Shown here: positions 35,220 to 45,953 of the stretch, in pieces
Layout of the letters: every line of letters starts with the position of its first letter
Numbering within the stretch: the first letter of the stretch is position 1
NCBI GenBank assembly: GCA_017893485.1
Contig: CM030358.1
Location: 153,518,706-153,582,705, forward strand
Length of the DNA: 64,000 nucleotides
Reading direction: 5' to 3'
From: Hemerocallis citrina
Taxonomy: Eukaryota; Streptophyta; Magnoliopsida; Asparagales; Asphodelaceae
The notes under the pieces: generated by a model
Told to the model about the DNA's origin: nothing
Seen by the model: only the letters and a program-made list of their open reading frames with translations
The model's database searches: none
Made by a program: the position numbers and the translations under genes

Positions 35220-38074
35220 TCCACTAATATTGATGATTTAGTAGAACAATTGTTCTACGATAATGTGGATTGAGCCTACGACTAAATTAGGGAGATGATG
35301 AAGTTATATTCTAATCCTATATAACATTGTTTTGTGAGAATTTTGTGATTGATTACTAGTATTTCAAAATATGGATATGATGATGCTTTATTCTGATCCT
35401 ATATACAATTTGGAGTAATGACAACCTTGATGTTGTTCAAGATATCTTATAAGTCCACTCATGGATTGTTTAAGGTATCTTGTATGCTTTATAAGGTACT
35501 AAAGGAATGAATTTCAAAAAGGGTCCTGACATCTTATACATCTTATATCTCTTTTGCTGACGACATCTTATACTGTATACAATGCACTTCCTGTGATGGG
35601 TTTTGATGCTGATATTAGTATGAATGGTTGTGATGGCTTCTTCTAGCATTATGAAGTAGTAAGGTTTATTTTCACTAAACAAAATTCCCATAATGTAGAC
35701 AAGAGGTTGCAGTGATGGATTTTGATGCTGCATATGGTAGGAGATGATGGTCTATTGATGAATTGTGATGGGTTTTTTTTTCGCTTTATAAGGGCTTCAT
35801 AAGTTTGAGTTAGGCTACTGATGCATAATGCATACTGTGATGGGAAAATATCCATATTGCATATTGCATATTATGATGGGATCATATCCATGAATGGTTG
35901 TGATGAATTGTGGTGGGTTAATGTACCCGTGGAAAATATTCATATTGCATACTGTGAACCTTACTATGATGGGAACTGATGCTGCTCATGGCTATTGATG
36001 CCTTCTCAATGCTTATATAAATTCCACAGTACTACCTAGTTTATAGGGAAGTAATGTATGGTTTCACAAATTGGATAATTGCCATCTTGTACACAATGTC
36101 TTGTACATAACTGATGGCTGGTGATGGGTGCTGCAGGAAATGTGAGAAGGTTTTCTTCTTACTTTATAAGGAATTTAGGTATGTTTTTCAAATTTATAAA
36201 ATTTAAAATTCTTGTTACTATGTTATAAAAGTGAATGTGTTCTATGTCAATGTGAATTCCTTTCATGATGGGGCAAAAAAAAAGTGTGCTGTGTACCATT
36301 TTGAGTACCTCTTATGAATGTGGACAGTATGGCAACTGATCCAATTTACGTAAACCATTGAAGCCATATCACTTGATTATATTTTCATACTGTGTACAAT
36401 TTCTTCTTGTCATGTGATCTGCAGTTGATCATGATCTAATTTACGTAAACCATTGAAGCCATATCACTTGATTATATTTTCATACTAAATACAATTTCTT
36501 CCTATCATGGGATCTGCAGTTGATCATGGTTTTTCAGGGTTGCTGTGATGGACTGTGTTGGCTTCAACTGAAGGTTTTTTTTGTGTGGTTACATTCCTTT
36601 TAATTATGCTGATGCTAACAGATGCTTGTGTTATGCTTCTCATGGGTTCTGATGTTGCACATAACAGCTGAAAGTGTTGCAATGGCTTCTTCTTGCTTTG
36701 TAAGGGGTTAAGGTGTGAGTTTCAATTTGTAAAATATGGATACGGTGTACAATTACCTTCCTATGATGAGTTCTGATGCTGGTAATGGCATATGATGGAT
36801 ACTGATGGATTGTAATGGGTTCTAATTGCTTTGTAAGAGGTTAAGGTGTAATTTTCTCATTATGAATTGAATTTTTGATACTATGTACTGAAATTTTGAA
36901 GGGTTCTCATGCTTGTGTTGCAAAATTGATGCTTGGGCCATCTAAGTTGGTGAAATAAATGTAACCAAACACAAATTTGTAATGAATATTTTGTACATGT
37001 TCCTCTCATGACTGTGGACATGGTGGCCTCTGATCCAATTGAATTCTTCCTTGAATAAAATTTCATACTGTGTACAATATCTTCCTGTCATGTGATGTGC
37101 AGTTGCTAGTAATGGTTTTTGAAGGTTACTGAGATGGATTGTGATGGTATCAACTAATGGTTTTCATTTTTGGTTAAATTCCTTTTAACACCTGATGATT
37201 ACTGATGCTTGTGTTATGCTTGTCATGGGTTCTGATGGATACTGATCGGTTGCAATGGCTTCTTCTTTCTTTGCCCATGGTTAAGGTGTGAGTATACTTT
37301 GTCAAATATTTGCATACTGTGTCCAATATCCCTCTGTGGTTGGGTTGTGATGCTGCTCATGGCTTCTAATTTTTATGATGGATTCTGAAACAACCTGATG
37401 ATTTATAACGGATTGATAATGAAGTTTCACTTCCATTTATTAACTGCTAATTTTTTTTCAGCTCAAAATTTGTAGATTACAATTGCTGTATTAGCCCACT
37501 CTTACACAATTTAGATAAAACTTTGCATAGTCAAAAGCTTGCTAATGATGGGGAGATACGAAGAAGAAACAAAAAAAATAATAAAGCGAAGGAAACTTTG
37601 CATAGTCGCACATTGCTTGTTCGTATACTTGTAGAAGTTTGCTCCATAACTGCAAAGAAAAAAAAATCATAAGAAAACTAATGCAAATTGATTAAACATA
37701 CACCGTTGATAAGCTCCTTGTCACGAAAACTGAAAAAAAAATATATTTTTTTAATTTTAAACCCAAACGCCTTTTCTAACTACATTATCCAATAACTGTT
37801 TTTTAATAAAATTTCAGATTGTTTGCTTTATTGAACCGCATTTTATACATTCCTTTAAAAAAAACAAATTTTCAAAAAAAATTTAATAACAAACAGCATT
37901 TTACAGTCTAGTTTTAAGAAAACAGCGTTCAAATTTTTCTATTAACCAAACAGGTTTTACAATCTCATTTTCAGAAAACTATCCAAACAGCTTTTACACT
38001 CTCATTTTCAGAAAACAGTTTTCACAAAACTGTTTTCACAAAACTGTTTTCAGAACAACTATCCAAACGCACTC
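35220..38074 (+). repeat. Right part of the Harbinger element, no gene
   Basis: Repetitive non-coding sequence with recurring GATGGGTTCTGATGCTG-like phrases. A direct duplication lies at 36335-36530 (CCATTGAAGCCATATCACTTG twice). Subterminal TTTTCAGAAAAC repeats and the TIR are at 37790-38074. No transposase frame is readable. Confidence 0.6.
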
Positions 38075-41008
38075 TTAGAGTGTTCTTGTTGCTTGTTGGA
38101 GTGCTCTTGCTAGGAGGAGAATGACTAGGTGGCTTGTTAGAGCTAGGAGTTGTGTTCCATCATCTTGTTTGCAATTCTTCATAAGAGGTGGGTGGTCTTT
38201 ATGCTTTCTAATTCATAGGTTGAGCATGCTAGAATATGACATTAGTAATGTAGATCAAATTGATGTAATGTGGGGGATCTTTTTCTTTCTAAATGTAGAA
38301 AATGCATGTTAAAATTGATAAATGAGTAGTATAGATTGAATTTGATGTGATGTATGTAGACATAATCCATGCTAATGTAGTATGCCATGAATGAAAGTAA
38401 TCTTATTGTGATTAAGTAACTAATTGCCATCATTAGAAAGAAGAATATTAAACAAAAGAATTAATGCCATGAATTATACTAATATGCTTGTTAATTTGTG
38501 CATGTCAAAATATATAATTGTATGGAAATTTGTTGAGATTTTCCTTGTGGTTAAGAAAATGCATTTTTTGTGAAGTTAAAATTGTTACACCAAGATTTAT
38601 TTAATTGGTTGTAAGAGATAAGCAATTGCTATTTTGATTAAATTGAAGAAATACAATTCTTGTTCATTAAAGAGAAGAAATAATTTGAAATTTAGATATA
38701 TTGTCTAAAATATGAATAATAAATTCGTGAGTTACTGTTAAAAAGTAAATTTAGTCCAGATGAATTAATTGTAGCCTAATGAAAGATTAGATCGAATGAA
38801 AAAATAGAGTTTTGTGAAGATAATTGATTAAGAGAAAAATTGAACAAAAGCCAAACAGTGCAACTTGATATCAGTAACCGCACTTGGACTTACTGGTTAG
38901 TCGGTGCACCATAAGTTGGTACTGTAGCTTGCGAGGGGGTATTGGGTTCGAAACTTGTTAGACCATTTTATTTTGATTTTGCTTAATTAAATCCGAAACC
39001 CGAGGGTTAGTATTTGGGAATTTCGAGATGGCATTATGACACCAAGACCAAGTCCACTTGGACTTAGTGGCCAGCGGAGTGGGCTTTGGGCGTTCACTGT
39101 GGTGGGCGGTTGGTCTTGGGTTCGAAACCCGGTGGCCACTTTTGATTTTTTTTATGGTTTAAATATTTTGAAAGGGTTTTAATGTAAATAAATTTTGGGG
39201 AAAAATTCTAATATTCTTATAAAATGATATAGAATTTTATTTTGATTTTGTTTAATTAAATCCGAAACCCGAGGGTTAGTATTTGGGGATTTTGAGATGG
39301 CATTATGACGCCAAGATCAAGTCCACTTGTACTTAGTGGCTAGTGGAGTGGGCTTTGGGCGTTCACTGTGGTGGGCGGTTGGTATTGGGTTCGAAATCTG
39401 GTGGCCATTTTTGATTTTTTTTGATGTTTTAAATATTTTGAAAGGGTTTTAATGTAAATAAAATTTGGGGAAAAATTCTAATATTCTTATAAAATGATAT
39501 ATAATTTATTAAAAATAGTTTTAAAAATTTTCATGAATATTTTAAGAAATAAAAAGAGGAATTGAGATAGAAAATGAGCTATTGATTTAAAAATTGTTTA
39601 TTTGAGTATATGACATTTATTTTAGAAGAAGAGTAAAATATTCATGTGAAATGATTTCTCTTGATGAGAGTATACACTTATTTGATTTAAGAAATACTTG
39701 ATGTGGGTTGAGATATGAATTGTTATATGTGCTTAAATTGCTAAAGAGACTTAAGGTGGATGAATCTATGTTCATGAAAAGAAATATTGTTTTATTTTGA
39801 GTTGTAAATGAATAAATGAATCATGAGTAATGTTAAGATAAGACATTGATCAAATTATGAATAAGTTGAAGATAAGAATACCTTGAGTTTAATACATGAT
39901 TATTGAAGGGTATGAGTACCCATAGATTCTTGTACACGAAAGATTGTGATTTAGAGTTCAGTGAGACCCCGGGTACCGGTATTGTTGAATTAAAAGATTT
40001 GAGTTATAATTTTTGAGATATGGCCATGGAGATATCTCAGTATTTGTGATTAAGTCAGGTAGGGGGTAAGACTAACTCTAGGTACGATAATTTATTCATG
40101 TCTTGAACTTAAGAACTAGGCACATAAGTGAATATGTAGTAAAATTCGGGTAAACGTAAGTGGGGCACTCTATATAGTCGGGCGGTGTACTCCGGGACTA
40201 TAGACCCAGTTGGACGGTTACTCCGGGACTGAAGTTGCTTTGATGGAGATGAGCTTTTATTTTAAATCCGGGACTATGCGTAATCGGGTGGATAGTTTGC
40301 TTTACTCTAGTGTATATACGTATACCGGAGCTAGAAGGGCACTTGCGGGAGGTTCGCACGATGAGGAGTCTGTATAACAGTCGGGCGGTGTACTCTGGGA
40401 CTGGGATCCGTACTCATGGAATGTCTAAACCTTGCTTTTATTACTAGGTAGTTTTCATGGCGAGAGATTGAACCCTTTAATGTGGAGTACGTAGGTGCTT
40501 GCCCTCGGACCTATGTAGTATGTGATGCAAAGAATCCGAACAAGTATGCATTAGTGTCATCTTAGTATAAAATATCTGTATTAGGTAATAAGGCATTGCA
40601 TACACTTACACGTTTAGAGTAGTCACATTTAACACTTTATTTGCATTCAAGTTTGTGGTTTGTTAAAGTATTAAGATCGTTATAATTTTGGCATAGAGAG
40701 GATGACCGTGTATGATATTTTCGTCGGTTGTAAACAACTGGCATGCACACAGTTTTATATGTAGAAGTTAGATTTTAATGAAGATATAAAGTTGATATGT
40801 TGCTGTTGATCTATTTAAAAGTTAAGGATGTTGCAATTGTATAATTTTTCATTATTGTACTTCATTTTACCTTCCACTGTGTAAATAAATATAAATGACT
40901 CCGTTGTTTTATAAAAAGTTCAGATTTCCTTGTAAAATTGTACGAAGTGAAGTATAAAGATCCTATGGAACTTCGAATTCGATCTTATTTGAAATTCAGG
41001 GTGTTACA
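38075..41008 (+). repeat. LTR-A sequence continuing after the Harbinger insertion
   Basis: This resumes the LTR-A leader interrupted at 12274. 39500-41008 matches 1-1547. It contains the tRNA-like modules at 38880-39500 and ends in CAGGGTGTTACA. Confidence 0.75.
38880..39500 (+). repeat. Tandem duplication of 268 bp with tRNA-like Pol III boxes
   Basis: The block from about 38967 repeats from about 39235. Each copy has an A-box-like TAGTGGCCAGCGG or TAGTGGCTAGTGG (39065, 39334) and a B box GGTTCGAAACC (39119-39129) or GGTTCGAAATC (39388-39398). A related upstream piece has GGTTCGAAACT at 38945-38955. The A-to-B spacing of about 50 bp fits an internal Pol III promoter, suggesting an embedded SINE-like or tRNA-derived module. 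Confidence 0.55.
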
Positions 41009-41013
41009 ATATT

Positions 41014-41229
41014 CCCATGTAGGAAAAACAAGTGCCTGCTATATGTGTATACTGTGACAGCCAATCAGCTATAGCAAGGGCACTGAGTTATATGTATAAT
41101 AGTAAGTCTCGTCATATCAAAAGGCGACACAAAACCATTAAACAACTGCTCTCAAATGGAATAATCTCCATAAAGTATATAAAATCGGCCGACAACCTAG
41201 CGGATCCATTTACTAAAGGTTTGCCATGA
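41014..41229 (+). pseudogene. Ty1/copia RNase H relic, C-terminal part
   Basis: The copia frame resumes and reads CVYCDSQSAIARA (catalytic Asp), HIKRRHKTIK and KSADNLADPFTKGLP, ending at TGA 41229. This is the standard end of copia pol. It completes the domain broken at 10885. Confidence 0.92.
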
Positions 41230-41926
41230 GAGCAAGTTGTGAGATCATCAAGAGGAATGAATTTAAAGCCTATGACGAAAGATGATACTTGATGGAAACC
41301 CTACCTAGGAATTGGAGATCCCAAGATCTAGGTTCAAGGGGACAACTAAATCTTGTTGAATCAACGTGAGCACTGAGAGATTAAAATTTCGTACCCACTC
41401 TTAGGATGATAAAACAGTGCTGCCTGCAAAGGGTTAGGATAAGCTTGGCTTTTAATGATTCCCATAACTTTGAAATAAAAGTGAGGTATGGCAGGATACT
41501 CTTTATGGGCAATCACCTTGTGAGTGTGAAATGGAGCCGTTTCTAGGAGAATGAAGAGACGATACATTCTCCAAGTTCACTCACGGTTAACCGGGGTTGT
41601 TCAATGCCAAAATGAATACAACAAGAGAACCTAGTTCTGTGAGCAGATGAAACTGTGTGATAGTTATTGTCTAGGTTCACATCAAAGCCCGGGTAGTTCA
41701 AGACATCATGTTCACTACATGGTCAAGTGAATCTGATGGATACTCACTAAGGGAGGTTCAAAGTTGAAAAATTACTACCATTAGCTTCCGATGGTCAACG
41801 GAATATTCCTGATGCAGTGATTTTACGATCGTACTCTCAGAGTTTTTTCTGTCATGTCTTTTTTTGTCATGTCTTTTTCTGTCGTGTCTGGATTGCAGTC
41901 TGGTAATTTCCATTCATGTGGGGGAT
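41230..41926 (+). other. Copia 3' untranslated region with polypurine tract
   Basis: Non-coding tail between pol and the 3' LTR. ATGTGGGGGAT at 41916-41926 immediately precedes TGTTGGAAAT and is the polypurine tract. Confidence 0.75.
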
Positions 41927-42109
41927 TGTTGGAAATATTTTGGGCATATTTTTTGGGCAGGATTCCAGTGGGCTCTGGCCACCGGCGGCGTCGAAAAATG
42001 ATTGGATTACGTTCTTCTCGTCGAGTACTATTTCGTAATGTACTCATTTGCCGAAAACGATTTCCGTATGAATGTGAAATGTAGGTCCAAAGTTAGGTAC
42101 TCGAAATGT
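41927..42109 (+). repeat. Copia 3' LTR, truncated
   Basis: It begins TGTTGGAAATATTTTGG and matches 2331-2515 closely. Similarity stops at about 42109 (CTCGAAATG), well short of the TATA box present in the 5' LTR, so most of the 3' LTR is deleted. Confidence 0.8.
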
Positions 42110-42622
42110 AGAGAGTCAAGTTTAGATAAAATATATTTTAATTATTTTAAAAAATGGGTAGAGAGTCAAGTTGGGAGGGTGTGAAAGGGTGTTTATATCG
42201 GTCAAAGCAGGGAGCATAACAGTCAAGCTGATTAAATTGGTAAAATATGGTATAGTTTAGTGAAATTTACCTTTCAAAATATCTACAACTGGAATGAAGG
42301 GTCAAAATCTACCCCGGCCCATGAGTAAAAGAGCACCGTCTTAATTGAGTCGGGTCCGAGATTATCCGGCCCAATTACAAATGGTACCCGCAATTTAAAC
42401 CATTGCGGCCTTAGGACGCAATTAATCTACCGCCTAATAATATCTATAAAAATACCCATCCCTTTCTCCATCACAAGATCCAAGGTTATATAATGCATTA
42501 TCCCATAAAATCTATTGTCCCTCTCGGTAAAAGCTTTTGCACGTTCTCCCATCTTCTTCAAAATTAGCGTAATTTTTATTTTCAAAATTCTCTAAAATTT
42601 CGTGCGTTGTTCTTTCAAATTT
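42110..42622 (+). other. Intergenic stretch with promoter-like features
   Basis: No ORF is seen. TATCTATAAAAATACCC at about 42445 resembles a TATA box, followed by pyrimidine-rich and leader-like sequence running into the 139-bp array. It could be a decayed host promoter or another LTR leader. Confidence 0.35.
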
Positions 42623-43181
42623 AGGGTCAAAAATTGGAGGGAGCATCCGTTGATTCGACAGCAAAGTACAAAATTCGACTCTCTGTCTCTTTCTAGTTTT
42701 TTGACACCGAAAAGATCCGGAATTCAGGGTTCTTGTTTCAGTTCTTGAATTCTAGGGTTTTAGGATGAAAAATTGGAGGGAGCATCCGTTGATTCGACAG
42801 CAAAGATACTAAATTCGACTCTCTGTCTCTTTCTAGTTTTTTGACACCGAAAAGATCCGGAATCCAGGGTTCTTGTTTCAGTTCTTGAATTCTAGGGTTT
42901 TAGGGTCAAAAATTGGAGGGAGCATCCGTTGATTCGACAGCAAAGGTACTAAATTCGACTCTCTGTCTCTTTCTAGTTTTTTGACACCGAAAAGATCCGG
43001 AATCCAGGGTTCTTGTTTCAGTTCTTGAATTCTAGGGTTTTAGGGTCAAAAATTGGAGGGAGCATCCGTTGATTCGACAGCAAAGGTACTAAATTCGACT
43101 CTCTGTCTCTTTCTAGTTTTTTGACACCGAAAAGATCCGGAATTCAGGGTTCTTGTTTCGGTTCTTGAATTCTAGGGTTTG
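42623..43181 (+). repeat. Four tandem copies of a 138-141-bp unit
   Basis: Units begin at about 42623, 42761, 42902 and 43042. Each runs from AGGG(T/A)(C/T)(A/G)AAAATTGGAGGG to TTGAATTCTAGGGTTT. Copies are nearly identical. The unit end contains AAACCCTAG on the minus strand, a telo-box-like motif common near plant transcription starts. Confidence 0.93.
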
Positions 43182-43189
43182 TGTTACTT

Positions 43190-44170
43190 TTTTTTAAAAT
43201 CGTTTTGAATTCCTTGTAATTTCTCAGATTATATATCTAGGATTTGTAAGTAAAATGCATTTAGAAGTCAGAAGGTTAGAATTTAAGATTTATAATCTGG
43301 TTATTTAAGGAGCACGTACGGAACATGTTTGCGAAAATGCTTATGAGAAATTTTGCGTGCTTTCTATGTTTGCGAAATCTGCTTATTTTGTAAAATTTGA
43401 TATATTTTCTTGTTTATATACTAGTCTTAGGAATTCATTGTTTTCATTGTTTTGACGAAGTTAAATATTGAAATTGCTGTTTTTCAGGTGGTGTTTTCGA
43501 CGGCATGACCGAGGGGTTACTCATTGAGCAGTAATGATTGAAATTAATCTATTACAATCATATGTGTATGGGATTGGAAGGTAATAGTCTCCTTAATTCA
43601 TTGTATAACGCTTTTCTCTAGGATCACTTCTTTTTAGTCATGTTAAAGATGTGTAGGAAATTAAGATAAATGAACCAAAACACTTTGTCAGTTTTAAACA
43701 CTTTGTCAGTTTTTTTATGCACACATTTCTTAAAGTTGCATTGTGTCTGGCCATCCGGGTCAGATGAGCGACATGACACTAGATTTGTCTGTACAGCATT
43801 ACATTCAGGAAACACTTTAACATTTCTGCTACATGTTTACTTGTGATTTATTGAAAAAAAATGCGGCATCGAGCTCTCATTTTCAGTGTCCATACATTTA
43901 TAGAACCTTGAATTGGCAGAGGTGTGTGATATTAATTTGGTGAAAACATCAGACTACACTAGTTTTGAAATTTTATAATTTTGCAAGAAGAATTGATCAA
44001 GGCACAGTTAATGACAACATCTGAAATACATTCAAGTTCTGTTTCATTCCCAACATCATAACATATTGACTAGTATATATTTAGCCTACTCCATTAATAT
44101 CTTGGTCACCTAAAAATGTTAACCATGAAATTTTTGTTAATTTTGGGAGGAAAATGTAAATGCTATATGT
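43190..44170 (+). repeat. Segmental duplication, block A
   Basis: Matches 49170-50530 in order over most of its length, with shared landmarks ATGCATTTAGAAGT, TTTTTCAGGTGGTGTT, CCGGGTCAGAT, CAGTGTCC/TTTCGACA and AATATAAAGCTTTGA. Exon-like pieces flanked by AG and GT lie at about 43489-43530 and 43757-43811, but frames are not conserved between copies. The source gene is not recognised. Confidence 0.7.
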
Positions 44171-44218
44171 GCTTTCAATATAAAGCTTTGACAGTTATCA
44201 TCGACTCATCAGCATTCT

Positions 44219-44452
44219 GTCGTCTTTGTTCTATCACTTACAGTGTGTTCTAATTATTTTGATCTATGACCTGTTATCCCTGTTGATCATCTTGTAAATT
44301 TTGTGGTTGTTTTGAATGAGTTTTCTCTTAATAATGTCGTCTTTGTTCTATCACTTACAGTGTGTTCTAATTATTTTGATCTATGACCTGTTATCCCTGT
44401 TGATCATCTTGTAAATTTTGTGGTTGTTTTGAATGAGTTTTCTCTTAATAAT
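44219..44452 (+). repeat. 117-bp tandem duplication
   Basis: GTCGTCTTTGTTCTATCAC starts at 44219 and again at 44336. The two 117-bp copies look identical, so this is recent. Confidence 0.93.
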
Positions 44453-44636
44453 GCTGGAATCAACTATTGAAATGAACTTTCAGGACTACTGTGTAGGTGC
44501 GTGGAGCATGGCTTGACAATGGTTTTTTACCCAGATATGTAACTTTCAGGTAACCAATACATTCAGTGATGTGTGTGAATACATTTGGGCTATTTTGATG
44601 ATTTTATTGATTATTTTGACCTCTTTCTTGCAGGAG

Positions 44637-44935
44637 TTTGCTGAAATGCACCAAAGTGAGCATGCAAAACCTACCTTGGTCGATATCCTACATGAGGTGC
44701 TTACATATCTCCGTTGTGCATATCGTCTGGTGATTACAAAAAATAAAATAAAAATAGTAATATTCAAGAATCTTCCATTTTTGATCTTTGGATTAGATTG
44801 TTCATTGTTTTACTTTTCCCTCCCTATTGAAATGTCTGACATCTTGGGTCTTAATATTTCTTCTAGGCATTAGCGAAGTTGTAGCAGGTGCAAAACTGGG
44901 CTGAAGCCAACTTGGATTCAGGAATAACTGTCAGT
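44637..44935 (+). other. Exon-like pieces of an unrecognised gene
   Basis: TTGCAG at 44636 and GAGGTGC near 44698 flank a 63-nt open piece reading EFAEMHQSEHAKPTLVDILHE. A second piece at about 44872-44930 has a stop. They resemble decayed exons, but I cannot name a family. Confidence 0.25.
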
Positions 44936-45239
44936 TTTACTATTTATTGTCAACATGTTCCAATGAATATTTTATTTCTTACTTTCATTCTAGATCGTCC
45001 TTTTCTTCCGCTGGACTTTTTTAGAGTTAAATGGCTAATATTTTAAAATTCGACCTAATCTTTATTCTCTTATCAATGCATCTCAACCAACTAATATCCT
45101 AATTGCATATATCTTACTCGAGTAATTTGTATTAACCGAAAATCTACTCTTCTATTTATTGATTTGAATAATCGGTAGTCACTGTTCTTTACATTTGTAG
45201 CTTTCTTGAGGACTATTGTATTCTTTCTGACCTCTATTT

Positions 45240-45305
45240 ATTGCACGAAGAAATGGATCCCTGCTTCTATTGAGCAACTAGTGATGGTTAAATCTTACGC
45301 TGGAC
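45240..45305 (+). pseudogene. Unrecognised coding-like stretch, interrupted by TIR elements
   Basis: An open frame (KKWIPASIEQLVMVKSYAG) runs to 45305. If the TIR elements at 45314-45929 and 45954-47836 and one copy of each target duplication are ignored, the same frame continues through 45938-45953 and 47840-47858 before a stop. This continuity suggests a former exon hit twice. No family is recognised. Confidence 0.35.
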
Positions 45306-45313
45306 CCTACCCA

Positions 45314-45929
45314 AGGTTTTAAAACTTGGGATCGGGAATAAGATCGGGGTTTTCCAAATATTTTGATTGGGATTGGCCGAATCGGTAGTATCGGATCGGT
45401 GTATTGGTGTTTTTGGATCGGGCATTTTTAAAAATTAATAATATGTTTCTACAATTAAATTCATTTTTAAAAAATAGTAATCAATTTAAAAATTTTGAAT
45501 TGATGAATTTAAATAATTCTTTTTATAAATTTAATATTTTCAATTAAAGACTTGAACATTTAAATTAGTTTTAGAGAATTATTAATGTAGAATAGTACTA
45601 GAACAATAGAAATAGGTAGACCAAATAATAGAAATTTATTTACATACAAGAAAAAAGCAAAATATATGCTAGACACGGTAAGATGTTTGTTACATGTTTA
45701 CATCTTCATTGCTTGGATAAGACTCCACATGAATTTGTTATTTTTAATCATAGGTTCGGCGGTCTTGGGTTGGGGTCGGGCTAATCCATCCGATCCAATC
45801 GCTAACTCGGCCGATCTCAGAGTTATCTTGTAGATTCCAAGATTTAGGGGTTGTATCGGAGCGGACCCTTGAAAAATAATCCGGATCGTTTTGATCGGAT
45901 CGAGATTGGTCGATCATTAAAACCATGAT
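45314..45929. mobile_element. 616-bp non-autonomous TIR element, hAT-like
   Basis: Flanked by CCTACCCA (45306-45313) and CCTACCTA (45930-45937), an 8-bp target duplication with one mismatch. The ends share GGTTTTAA in inverted orientation, with GATCGG-rich subterminal repeats. An 8-bp duplication suggests hAT. The TIRs are weak. Confidence 0.5.
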
Positions 45930-45953
45930 CCTACCTAAAAGCGATGTCTATAA

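Larger units (their letters stand above)
12275..38074 (+). mobile_element. PIF/Harbinger DNA transposon (about 6.1 kb own sequence) with a 19.7-kb passenger
   Basis: The terminal inverted repeats are GGGCCCGTTTGGATA (12275) and, inverted at the right end, GAGTGCGTTTGGATA (38074), matching at 12 of 15. TTA flanks both sides (12272-12274 and 38075-38077), the hallmark target duplication of PIF/Harbinger. Subterminal runs of TTTTCAGAAAAC and TTTTCACAAAAC occur inside the right end. It carries a MYB/SANT-like ORF1 relic but no recognisable DDE transposase, so it is a non-autonomous or decayed member. The Retand element at 15556-35219 lies inside it. Confidence 0.8.
10886..41008 (+). mobile_element. 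Solo LTR-A (about 4.3 kb) swollen to 30.1 kb by nested insertions; target duplication ATATT
   Basis: Edges are TGTAACACCCTG (10886) and CAGGGTGTTACA (41008), perfect 12-bp inverted ends as common in long plant LTRs. ATATT flanks both sides (10881-10885 and 41009-41013), and joining the flanks restores the copia RNase H frame. The LTR's own sequence is 10886-12274 and 38075-41008; the middle is a Harbinger element and its passengers. A TATA box at 12198 gives plus orientation. No gag-pol belongs to this layer. A second copy of the 3' part lies at 1-1547. The family is likely Ty3/gypsy Tekay/Del-like. Confidence 0.85.

Noticed and set aside
38945..39129. Functional tRNA genes at the GGTTCGAAACC boxes
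   Set aside because: No cloverleaf arms or anticodon stem could be formed around the boxes; only promoter-like boxes are present.
10886..41008. A single giant TIR transposon bounded by TGTAACACCCTG inverted ends
   Set aside because: The 5-bp duplication, TG/CA ends, TATA box and match of the right part to 1-1547 fit a solo LTR enlarged by nesting.
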